From assembly GCF_048128805.1 (NCBI RefSeq), contig NC_136002.1, positions 26,556,602 through 26,620,601 on the forward strand: a stretch of DNA of 64,000 nt, given 5' to 3'. Source of the DNA: Centroberyx gerrardi. Lineage: Eukaryota; Chordata; Actinopteri; Beryciformes; Berycidae. Below the pieces are notes generated by a model. That model had not been told where the DNA came from. It did no database searches and saw only the letters and a list, made by a program, of their open reading frames with translations. The position numbers and the translations under genes are program-made. Numbering within the stretch: the stretch's first letter is position 1; every line of letters starts with the position of its first letter. This document shows, piece after piece, positions 35,302 to 46,772 of this stretch.

Positions 35302-38300
35302 GCTGGCCTTTATTACTATCACAGCAACAGTGTCTGTCTTGGTGTTCATAGCTAATCATATTGGTGAGGCATGATGAAGGAGGTCAGGAGTACAACAGAG
35401 TGCAAAGCAAAAAGAAAAATGGTGTATGCCTCTAAAATATAACCGTACAGTGATGCAGTTACACAAACATATAGGCCAGTGCAATGATATTTCACTTTTA
35501 TGATACCAAGTGTTTTTTTTAATTATAGATATAATGGTTTATAAAGTACTTTTGATTTTACATAAATGCATTGAGAGAGTTGAGACTGACCATCTACAGT
35601 AGATGCAATGCCAGTCACGCTTAAATACTATTTACGTTGTCCTTTGTTGAGATCTCAGACAAGCCTAAAGAAAATCCATTTTGTGGTAATTTTCTCGCAA
35701 AAATACATATTTAAAATGTGCAAAAAGACCAGAGGGTGACATTTTTGAGTGAGCACAAGTAATAGAAAAAGGAGTCAAAGCACTCTGAATATCAGATCAG
35801 GTATTTGTTGAAAGTAAAGAAATGCTGCATAATTTCTTTTTCATTTATTTTGGAGGTGGAGAGGAGGGTGCTAAACAGCCTGTGCTGGACAAACAGGTCA
35901 TGTTTGTTTTTTTTATGTTAAGAAATAAAAAAAAAAGTTCATGTTCTTGTATTTAACCTCTTGATATCATTACCCTTAATTAACCTTGCGAGTTTAAAGA
36001 CCAAAAACACGCTCTTATTTCCATTAACGACCTGAGGCGGTGGTTACAGAGGGAGGGAGGGTGACACATATTTTATAATTACACTCACACTTGGAAAACA
36101 CTCACAGCACAATCACAGTCTTGTACTTCTGGCTACCAAACAGCTCCACTGGGCTAGTTGGTGGCCAGTAAGTGTCTCAAGCATTGGGACAAGTGTTGAG
36201 GATGAGGAGAGCAGCCTTTCATTCATTTCCCCCAGTTTTTACAGTCTTCTCACCTTGCCTCTCCAACAATTAAAATACCCCCGCCCCATTAACATTATGT
36301 GTAGTTACCGCCCTCTACTGGCTGGTGAAGGTTTGTTCATTTCGCCTTCTAACACTGATGCTATAACCTCATAAAGCCACAGCAGTCTTTCGGCTCAAAT
36401 ATCAATCTAAAATCTATGGACACTTCCCTCGAGGTCGATTATCCGCTTCTTGTCTTTCACCGCATCCTCTTCTTATCATGCACTATGTATAGAGCAGATG
36501 GGGTGGGGTGGTGAGGGGGTGTTTGAGTGTTGTATTTAATCATATTAAGTTTGAACATCATTCTGTTTGTTGTGTTTTGCTTTGTTTTGTTTTCTTTACT
36601 TACATGAGAAAGCACAAATTGTGTTTTCACGACCTGCATCTTGAAATCCTTGCTCCAATAAAACATACTTGAAACAAATATCAATCTAAAATCTACCTTG
36701 TGTTCTCTTAGAAGTAAGAGATGGAGTGATAGTGTTATGAGTGCATGATCAGAAAGCTGACAATCCTGATGATCAGTCAAACTTCATCTGCATTTTACAG
36801 CCTGCAAACTTCAGTAAACTCCAAGGAAAAGCAAAGCAGAGTGAGAACATGTCAGTTGTGGCTAGACAAATGATTTTTTTTGGCACAATGAGGCTATTCT
36901 ACTGATGGTCAATTGTTTGTGTGAGATGGCCAGCAACTGCTATTTAAAGAGGAGAAATTTCAAATCAACAGAAGGCTTGAGCTCACTCACCCTGTATGAA
37001 TTTCAAACTTCCTAATCCGTAAAGTATCAGGTTTAGCAATACGCCAATTTCAGTTTTTAAAGCATTTACTTATCTGGGAAAGGCAGACTGAGCGTGCATG
37101 CTCTTTTTCAGCAACAGCCTCCTTCACATTCACGCAGGTTCACACATCCACACTGGGATCAGCACAGAAGTCTCCAGTTATTTACCACTTAGCAGCTCCA
37201 AATTAGTGCAAATTAGTGGTGACGTGCCTTGGCCTGGACGGCAGCTGTTGAGGAAGGAGAGAGTAATTCTCTGTTTCCACTGTTCATCAACCCATAGCCC
37301 ACCTCCTTCCTTCAATTTCTAATTAGAAAACAATATAAAACGGTGAAAGACCACAGATGTGACCTTTAGTGTCGACTCCCCAGGCCTGCAGGGGGCTGTC
37401 CAACACACACACTAGATGGCAGTGATGTTCCATTAGAAACCCGACGCCGTCCACTCTGGAGAGATTCCCATCGAGACAAACAGCCACTTCCATCTGATGT
37501 ATGCGATTATGTATGCAATCATGGTCTTGCGTAGCCAGAACTGAGTGCTTCTTCAGATGTGTTTCCAGAAAATACATTTAGTGCTGAATTTAGTAAGTTG
37601 GAGGGAGACGAACAGCTTGTCAACTTCCCTGTGATTTTTTAATCTCTCTGTCTTTTTCTGCTTAGATTTAAATGGATTCCGACAGACCGGCGTTAAGATG
37701 CTTACTCCTGTAAGCGCATTATATGATGGTTTATGTTTTCATTGTAATGTATGCTCTACTCTGAAGCTAATATTGTCCACCAGGCTGTTTTTTTTTTTGT
37801 GTGTTTTTTTTACCCGCCACCAGCTGGCATTACTGGCAGGATGGTCAACACTATCCTATGTGATAGGCAGTCCAAAACAATATCTGGCAACCTGCAATAC
37901 AGCAAACTATGGACACAGGAACCATATGGATTTTCTGTCTCGAGGTTGACACCAGCTGATGGAATCAGATTAGGCCTACTGTTGGAGCCACAACTGTATC
38001 ATGCTTTGATTTATGGCACATTGGAGATGTAATGTTTGTCAAAGCGATTAACAAGATCTCTGTTGGCGCAGACCTGAATAACAAGAGACAGATATCTAAG
38101 TAAACCAGATAATGTACAGCACATTTTCTCTGGCAGGGTATTGGGGGTGTGTGACGCAAACAATATGTACACACACAGGCACAGACGATATGAGGTGCTG
38201 TACGTGCGCACACACACACACACACACACGCATATATCACATGCAAACACAGGAGAGAGGTAAGATAGGAATAGAACCAGGAGGGGAACGAGGCTCCGCT

Positions 38301-41300
38301 ATAAGAAAACTACTTTGCATGTTAGTTATTTCTCCATTGTGCTACACTGGAGATTGAGCATCTTTCCACACTTGCCCTCTCCCTGACCTGTCACAGCTAG
38401 TCCTCATGCCTTGTTAACACCGCCGGGGTGGAAGCACCGCGCAACTTGATATTCACAAGCCCACAAGCCTCTCGCCTCTCTCAGCGACATGCCACCCTTG
38501 TCTCTCCGTTCAAGTTGAAGGAATCATTTTTTTTTTACATCTCTGTTTCATTGCAAGCCCAACAAAGCCTACGGTACGAGGAGGAGTTCATATGCGGGTT
38601 GCTGCAGCGTGGCATTGCAAATGATGTATTTGTCATACAACACTCTCTTTGCAAGAAAGATGACAGCTGTATATGCAGGTGAGCAGGTTTGAAACCACTT
38701 GCTTGCCTGCTGCATATGATTAAATAAAACAGGTAGCAAATGGCTGATCGTTTCTGCTGATTATAACGTATTTGCTGATTAAATCATCTTCAAAATTCAT
38801 CCACTACAACTTAACTAAACTCATTATAATATTATTTCACTTGACTTTTTTCCTCTAAATCCTCTCTGTCCAAATGCTGCCTTTCTGCTATCAGCACACA
38901 AATCTAACAACTGATATCTCTTTTGTCCTTCCTGAGTCCTTGCAAGGTTTTTCTATTGAGGTCTTTGGCTCGCCTCTAAACTTAACTTTAAATCCCTAAC
39001 TTCAAAAATGTTATTTTATCATAAAGGCCGGAAGGTGCTGTAGGCTGCTTCCCACCTTTTAAGGCCCTTCTTTTGCCGAGTTCCTTATGAATTGTAAGCA
39101 AGGTCAGTAAATATTACTTATAGCCTACATTTATCATATCCGCAGCTGCACTGCTGGCCTCAACCAGTAATAACCATTAGTAATACTTACCGCTAATATT
39201 AAATGAATGCTTTATCACTGCCTGATCCTCTCGTGTCTATGGGAGTGGTGTTATCCAGACAGGGAATTTGCTTACAGCGCTGTATATTTCTTTCTATATG
39301 CATTTCATGTCTCACCGCTTTCCATTTAAGCCTGCATTCATTTTCAGCAGCTATGATGCACTGTTTTCCTCCTCAGGGTGTTGTGGGTATGCTTGCTTAC
39401 ATCTGTGTGTTTTTGTCAGTGTGATAACAATTGCAAGCTGTGCAGCTGACAAAAGTCTTAGCTAGATTAAAGAGAATACTGCCTCAAATTTCTCATCCAC
39501 AGCAGATGCTACCAGTATTGACAGACACAAATCTCTCATGCACACCGCATTAATAAATCTTATTCTAAAAGCCATTCCCTCTCCAGATGACAGATTTTAA
39601 TAGATGCAGTTGCTCCTGTTACGGCTAAGAGACAACTACTTTAACTTCACCATGGTTGAATGGGCAAACCCCAGCTATTAAAAGAGTGCAGGAAAGCCAA
39701 ATGAAAATGTCAGGGTAGTAAATTTAATCAGGTGTTTTACATTCGTAGGAAGGGCCTGATGATAGAATGTAATACTGTAATACGGAAGCCAAAACAATGT
39801 ATTTTTCTTATCTCATTACATGGAGTTATAATAACCACAGAATACTGTACCACTAATTGAGTTGTAAGCTGAATAACAGTAATTTTGACCACTTTGCTGA
39901 GGTGGGACTGCTGAGGTCTTTACATTGCAAACTGAAAAAAAAAACAAAAAAACAAAGAAAAATAAATTATATTTTTATCTGAATGTGATTTGGCTGTTAC
40001 CTCTTAATTGAATTCTCTGTTGCTCTGAGCCGAATATAATCAAAAACCAACAGTGTAGGATAATGCAGCTTATAAACTGAAGGGGGCATATCTTCTTCTT
40101 TTTGGTGCATTAGCAAATTTGTCCTGCCACCTTATTTTGTTGGTTTTGTCTCCATCTTTTTTAGGATTGCACAGAACCACTTGACACTCTTAAAGCAGAA
40201 CAGCAGCAGTCGGCAGCCGACACGAAGATCGTTTCAAACATATTAGCAATTAGCGATGCACTTATTATAATTATATATAATATATAATTATATACTGTAT
40301 TATAAGGCGCAGTCCGAAGCAACTCTGCACCGCCGGACGCCTCGCTCCGCTGCTCACAGTTAAAAGCACAAATCATGACCGGTTATTTATTTACTCGTCT
40401 CATTGTTTGTTTTGTTACTCAGCTGTATTCCAGCTCTGGGGACTTGTGTGTGTTGGCTGTGGGTTTAATTGCTTGAAAATGAATGCAGGTTACAGTCGAT
40501 GTCCAGTGGCTCAGCGGGCCGAGCTGCATGCACATACTTCAACCGCATCATGAGCAGCGGAGAGGCCGGGCTAATGACCTTTGTTGCATGTCATCCCCCT
40601 GTATTTCCAGTCACTGCCCACTCTGCAGTACCCAATAAAGAAGAAATGCCTTTAAATAAATGAAAAAGAAGAAGGAAAAAAGAATACTTCCTTGGTTAAT
40701 TGTCACCTTGTGAGGCATTTTTTGAAATACATGCAAGAACCCATTACTTAATAATAAGTATTCTCTTTTTTATGAATAAAACAAGACATAACACACAACC
40801 CGATATACATCTGATGATCGCAAGATGTTTATAAATTCATAAATCACTAATTATAAATCAATACAAGCAGAGAAATCACACTACTCTTCCTCTAAGTGCC
40901 CTTGTTATTGATCTTCTAAGCTACGTCTTTACAGCAATGGAAAAAAAACCCATTCCGTTTTAATTGGCAGAGGCAAAATGACAATAAATAATTAATTAAA
41001 TAAATAAATAAATAAATAGTTGTATTCTCCCTCAATGACAGCAAACTCTGACACTGCAGCACTTTTCCTTTCCCAGTCTGAATTACAGTCCACGTATGGT
41101 TTGTGTCCAATAACCTTACAGCCAACAACCAAGCGGAAAACAGTGCATTACATTTCCAGCATTATCACTTTCTGGCTTTGAGGTAGAGAGACAGACTGGT
41201 GAAACAAGATTGTTGCATAACACCTCTGCAGAGGGCTGGATATGTGTAGCCTGTCTGTGGTAATTTAATGCAGAGAAGTCTGCCGTCGCACGCCGCGCGA

Positions 41301-42013
41301 TAACACTTTACTTTTTGTGCATTCTGCTCGTCTTCATGCAAAGTGGGGAACGTGAGCAACATTCTCACCTCAAAATAGACGTTACACTGTGAACCTCACT
41401 AAAAATTCCCTTCCAAAAAAGGCTCGCAGAGCTGCTCAATTGTGGAGTTACAGCATGTATCCCCGGCGCTCTGCAATTATCTCTCCATTGAGTGTCTTGA
41501 CGTATGACTTATGGCGTCCTGTAAAAGAAAATTTCTCCCTGGCTACTGTCGGGAACAAATGTTCAAGGATATTCAGATGGAAGTTGCGTTGTGAAGACTC
41601 TATCTGTCTTTGTATCGCACTGAGGGCAAGATCAGATCTAAAGATATAAATGATGTAGCTATCATCTGAAGGAGAGGGAGTCGTATTTATACCACCTGCA
41701 CATCCCTGGAGAAGCATAATAATCTTTAAGAGCAGAGAAAATCCCATTACCTGTCACAAATTTCTTCCCTCATAATTGCTGGAGCCTCCCCTTTGGGGGG
41801 CGGGGAGGTGAAGGACGCCAGACACGCTGATAGCAGACTATCTCCAGGAAAAATCTAGGGGACGTCTATTTTTGTCTTGTCATTCCCATAACAAGGTTTG
41901 GCCTCTCTCGATCCTTGAAAAAGGCTTTTGATGTAAAATATTACTGCAGTGACACGATTGCAACATCATTTGATGCTAAAGACCTACAAACCTTGAGTGT
42001 GTGTGCACATGCA

Positions 42014-42594
42014 GGCTAGGGTTAGATCGATACTGGTTTGCCAATACTGGCCTTTTATTTAATATTGGATATCAGGGTCATCAGTGTCATCTGACGGCAG
42101 TGTGATGGAGGTTCGTCCGCAAAGCACAGGCTCTAAAACCTGTAATGAAATTTTATTGTCATTTCACATTTTATTTCTCTTTTTATTTACACATTTACAC
42201 ATTTTATTTCTCCATTTAGCTGATCAATAATTTTGTTTTTTTGTAAAATAATTCTTCATTTATAGGCAGTAATGTATCCCAGAGTTTCCCTTACCATTCA
42301 ATAGTTGCGGTGGGTCACCCTGCCTTAAGGAGCTGGTAATCCTGAGGGAATTTCAGTACTATGGGTTTCATTGGAGAGTTTTAGTTTCACATGATGGTCT
42401 AAATGCCGTTTCAGAGGCTTTTCCACCCTGACATGAACACAATTCTGGGGTCAACACTGAATCCTTGAAATTTTTTGGCATGAAAATTGTCAAATTTACA
42501 GATCATGAATATCAGCTCAAAATCAGCCATTGGCAACTTCAATAAAACAATAACGAATCGCATCGACCTTAAAAAACACATATCGGTCAAACCC
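42014..42594. mobile_element. Probable MITE with GGGTTAGA-type inverted termini
   Basis: The left end reads TAGGGTTAGATCGATACTGG. The right end, read inversely, is GGGTTTGACCGATATGTG. These share about 14 of 17 terminal bases and resemble hAT-type fish repeats with a (T)AGGGTTAGACCGATAT terminus. The right flank runs into a (CA)n tract, so a target duplication cannot be seen. Confidence 0.55.
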
Positions 42595-43399
42595 GAATAC
42601 ACACACACACACACACAAATAAATAAATAATTATACAAACCCCCACAGGAGCATGCCCCACACATCACAGAAATATACAACTAACCACACCAAGCCAAAA
42701 AGGTGAAGTTAATCACTTCAGTGCACGAACACTTTCCCCTCAGGAGCAGAGCGAACCCGCTGCCTCTGACCGGCATCAGAGTCTTAATGTACTACTGTCT
42801 GTAAGCGGGGATCACAGGGTCCAGACGGTTGTTTGTTCTGCTCCCCCAGCTCCATTTGTTCAGCTTTACATCTAAGTCTGCCCAATTACAGTGTATCAAA
42901 ATACCTGGGGTCTTCTCACCGGCTAAATGGTTCTGAATCTTTCTTTCTTTCTTTCTCCCACAGCAAAACCTTTTTTTTTCAGTAGGAATAAGTCTGTGAA
43001 AATTTAAAGTAACAACCTGAAAGCTACTCTCTATCTCCGATTGATATACGGCAACACAGCAGTGATTTAACCTCTGCTCAGTTCATGAAAGCTTCTACAT
43101 TTCCTTGCTGTTGGGTGAAAACCTTGTGTCTCCAAAATGTTATCTTTTCAGGAACTAAGGAGAACAGCCTTGTTTTTTTAGCTTCATGCCAATGCATTTT
43201 TTGATGTTATCCAATGGGGTTTTCAAAGGGTTTCATAAAAGGTTCAGAGTATTTTCTCTATACCCATAGAGGAGCATGTAATGCTTCAATTGGAAACATG
43301 AAAATCACCAACATTTCACATGACAACAGCGATTTGCTGTTCTACACGCCTAGTATTGTGTAGGTCTTTCCCAGGAAAAATCCTTGGTCACACAGGAAA

Positions 43400-43690
43400 G
43401 ATGCATTTTACGTTTCTGGCAGCCGCAAAAGCACAGAAGAAGAAATCTAATACTTCCATGAGAAGAACTGGGTAGTTAGCATCAGCAGCGATAGCCACCA
43501 TGGCTGAACAGACAAAGAAAAGAGCTGCAGCCACCGACAGAAACTCAAACTTCATCAACAGAAAATCCAAGGAAGAAGACGTCACATTACCGCCCACACT
43601 GTTTGATTGACAGGTGATCTCTGGGACAGGGGACAAGCATCTCACACATTACCACTTTAACTGGCACGGTCAGACATTTTCATGAATGTG
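43400..43690 (+). repeat. Possible transposon coding remnant
   Basis: A short plus-strand frame from 43500 reads MAEQTKKRAAATDRN and stops at 43,607. Its basic start resembles the N-termini of a fish DNA-transposon protein family also seen at 45.7 kb. The evidence is weak: low length and no termini. Confidence 0.3.
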
Positions 43691-44125
43691 TAACTAGCTA
43701 GCGACAAAGTAACACGTCACAAATGCTAGCAGGCCTAACAGGGAGTCATTATATAAGCCTCGCTCTCTTCACCAATCATTTTGAATGCATATGTCTTAAG
43801 ATACAAGCAGATAAAATTCACAGTAGTTCAGCATCTCCTTTTCCGTTCCTGTTCTATCACTGTCTCTTGTCTGTTTGCTTTATTGGCTTTCATCACTTCA
43901 TCCTCCCGCCTGTTTAGCTGATTTGACTGATGTCCAAGAAATTGCTCTGTACAGGTATAACCTTGGATGAGATTCTTTTGTTTGTTTGTCTTGTTATTCC
44001 TCCTGCATCGCCGCGTGGGTTGAGCGGTGCGTTTTCGTGAACGATGGCATGCTCCCATTTTTAATGAAGTGTTTACCTTGTGTCTGGTTACTGGCAGCGC
44101 TTGATGTTCCTCATGGAGAGACAGT

Positions 44126-44126
<1 letters not shown>

Positions 44127-44160
<34 letters not shown>
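44127..44160. repeat. (AG)n microsatellite
   Basis: Seventeen uninterrupted AG dinucleotides in intergenic DNA. Confidence 0.95.
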
Positions 44161-44161
<1 letters not shown>

Positions 44162-44404
44162 AAACTGCTACTTGTGACATTTTGTTTTGTCTCATTTCAA
44201 GTGTACAGATGTCTGCTGCAAGAGCGATACGCATTAAAATATGGACACGTGCAATGAAAGAGTAAAGGAGGAATAACCCCAAATAATTTATGTGGTTCTG
44301 ACTATCAAAGAGAACACTTCTCGGGGTATAAACTTGTGCTTTTGCTTCTTTTATAATCTCGCTGTGTTAGGTCATCTGTCAGTTTGATACTGTACTATTC
44401 CTTA

Positions 44405-44475
44405 AGGATAAGATAATAAGATAAGATGACGTTTATTGATCCTCGAGGGGAAATCAGGTCATTGCAGCAGCACAA
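44405..44475 (-). mobile_element. Retrotransposon 3' tail
   Basis: GATAAGATAATAAGATAAG followed by ACGTTTATTGATCCTCGAGG and GGAAATCAGGTCATTGCAGC. This is the inverse of a very common fish retroposon end (GCTGCAATGACC, then CAATAAACGTC, then a short tandem tail). Only the terminal tail is recognisable. Confidence 0.55.
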
Positions 44476-45690
44476 ATAGAGATATCAATGCAATAGATAA
44501 AATATATTGAAGATTTAAGCTACAGTCCTCATGCTAATACTGAGGTCCAATTGGCTAGAAAGATTTAATGGCGGATTCATATGGATGATTGCAGTTTACT
44601 GATGTATGAACTTATTGTGCAGAAGCATACATGCAGAATGTGCAAATGTGCATCATTGGATATTCACATTATCCCATTACTGTTAACTAATTAATTAGTA
44701 TGTTCTCTAGGTAGAGCCTTATGCTGCCTATTGTTTAGGGTTAGAGGTAATTATTTCTTGTGCTTCCCTTACAGTGTGTTCCCTGCTGTGAAGCATATGG
44801 CTGGCATGCAAGTAAAATTAATATTGTCCATTTTAAAGGGGCATTAAGTAATCTATCTCTATCAGTGACCAGTAGGAATTGCAACAACATCAATCGTGAT
44901 ATTCATGTAGTGTAAACAGCTACGCATCACACGCTTTCAGGTTCTTTTTGACTTCTAAGTCTACTCTGGAGCAAAATGACTAAAAAAGATGGGAAACACA
45001 TTGGGATTCTCGGGTTTCCATCAGAAAATTTGGAGCAGGCCAAAACAAAACAAACAAACAAAAACAACAACAAACAGAGGAGTGGGTGAAAAGATTAAAG
45101 TGAGGACCTGAGGAAAGAGGACCTGGAGCAATAAAGTGCTGCTGCTGTTTGCTGAGGCTGGTTCACGTTGGAATTGGGAAAGACTGGCAGCAATCAGATT
45201 GTGTTTGTGGAAGAAACTTTGTCACAAGTAAATTATTTTCTTACAGATTGTATCTTAGAGGAATTTAGCTACGTTAGCAGTGGCTGAAAATATCACTACA
45301 ACAACCCATTGATTGAAGATTAATTTGCACCTTTGCACAAAGTAAACTATATCAATGTGTTATTGCATGCATAGAGCATGAATATGGTCATTAAACCCCC
45401 TATGTGCAGAATTTGTATCTGATTATATCATCCTCCAATTAATTTTGATACCATAAAAGTTTGTCAGCAGAAAAATGAGACCATCGCGGAGAAAATTGGT
45501 TTAGTCTACGTGTTGCTTTCAGTCTGTTCATTCTGGTGTGTCCGCGGATACGAATTGGCGCGAAGCCCCGAACTGATTTACGGCAGAAAGTCAATCCAAA
45601 CCAGGAAGAAAACAGACGCAGTTTGAATGCAAACTAACGTTAGTTGCTTAGATTGAACACCATGAAGCTAATCTGGCAGATAGTGGTAAC

Positions 45691-46085
45691 ATGGACAGGA
45701 CTGTAACTGCTGGACCCTCTGCAACAAAACAAAACAAGAAGCCTATAACAGAAGAGGCTAAAACAGAGGGAGGGCAGCCCAAGACCCGGAGCACCGGTAG
45801 CCCCGCGGATCGATCAGCTTGAAGTTCCCGTTCCCCGGCCCCCCGCAACACGGCAGACCGGAGACTCCGGTCACCAAACCCCGGGAGCCCGACGGACCCA
45901 TCGGCGGCCAGCACTAGTTCTGTAAGAGGCTAAAAGAGCTACGAAGGAGCGTGACAAAGCTCGGCGTCAGACCGACCGGAGTTAACCGCGGCCAGAGTAC
46001 CGCGTTCACTCGCCGGAGAGCTAGACGGGAGCTGAAGAGGTTTAAGACCGACCCAGAGCTGGCTTTCTTTCTCCTACACATGTAG
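45691..46085 (+). pseudogene. Decayed N-terminal coding remnant of a fish DNA transposon
   Basis: GC-rich, CpG-containing island in AT-rich DNA. A frame opens at ATG 45691 (MDRTVTAGPSATKQNKKP) and stops at 45,822. After a break, fragments in two other frames read AKRATKERDKARRQTDRS (from 45,929) and LKRFKTDPELAFFLLHM (46,032-46,082, then TAG). The order basic KERDKARR, then LK-x-DPELAxFLL, recalls the N-terminus of an abundant but poorly named protein family encoded by fish DNA transposons. At least two stops and one frameshift show it is dead. Element ends were not found. Confidence 0.45.
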
Positions 46086-46685
46086 CGGAACTGTGTCCTG
46101 AGCTGGACACTTTTTTGCTAACATTCTATTAAGATTTTGTAACTTCTTACCTTTCTAACCATATATCGTTTTAATCATTTACTTTAGATTTGTCTTTACC
46201 AGAGTCGGAAAAAGGACGCTATCGCCGGTCATTTAGCTGCGCGCTAGGCTTGTCCTGATTCGGACACCCCTCTCTTCACGCTGTAAACACCACGCGCTGC
46301 TGATTTTGCAGCGCTTTTAGGTTGTTCCTGAGTCAACCAAGTCTACATCAATCATGACAAAACATCCGGCACCGTACTTCCGTCCTTCAAGATAACATAT
46401 TTCAACAACTCCATGCTCCAAATAATGTAGTTAAGGCTCCTTAATTTCCATTTTGCTGCGTTACCACCACCTGCTGGATGTTTTGTTAAAGTCTCTTCTA
46501 AGTTCGATCACTTACAAAATACCAGCTGATGCATTAAATTGAGCAATTATACATTCATACATAACAATTGCCAGTAATACACACAAGAGTATTTATGGCA
46601 GGACTATAAACGTAAGTGTTTATGACTAAAATGGTAATTGTCTGAATCAAAGACAAATGACTATAGCAAATGATGGAAAATATTA

Positions 46686-46691
46686 TTTATT
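46686..46691 (-). terminator. Polyadenylation signal of the pogo transposase gene
   Basis: TTTATT on the plus strand (AATAAA on minus) lies 82 nt after the stop codon of the spliced transposase reading frame. Confidence 0.6.
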
Positions 46692-46772
46692 CATTAACAT
46701 AAAATATTATATATTGATTAACATAAAATAGACAGGACAAAAAATGCAAATAAATAAATAAGACAAACAAAA

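Larger units (their letters stand above)
35310..44400. other. Gene desert downstream of fam181b, proximal part
   Basis: No host exon, RNA gene or long ORF on either strand. Contents noted: a (CA)n run at 38,209-38,229, an AT-palindromic stretch at 40,264-40,300, a likely MITE at 42.0-42.6 kb, a possible transposon remnant at 43.4-43.6 kb and an (AG)n microsatellite at 44,127. Much of 38.3-41.9 kb looks unique and could harbour conserved enhancers; this cannot be judged without alignment. Confidence 0.55.

Noticed and set aside
45648-45914. 88-residue minus-strand ORF in the GC-rich block
   Set aside because: The plus strand shows transposon-like coding fragments; the minus frame has no motif.
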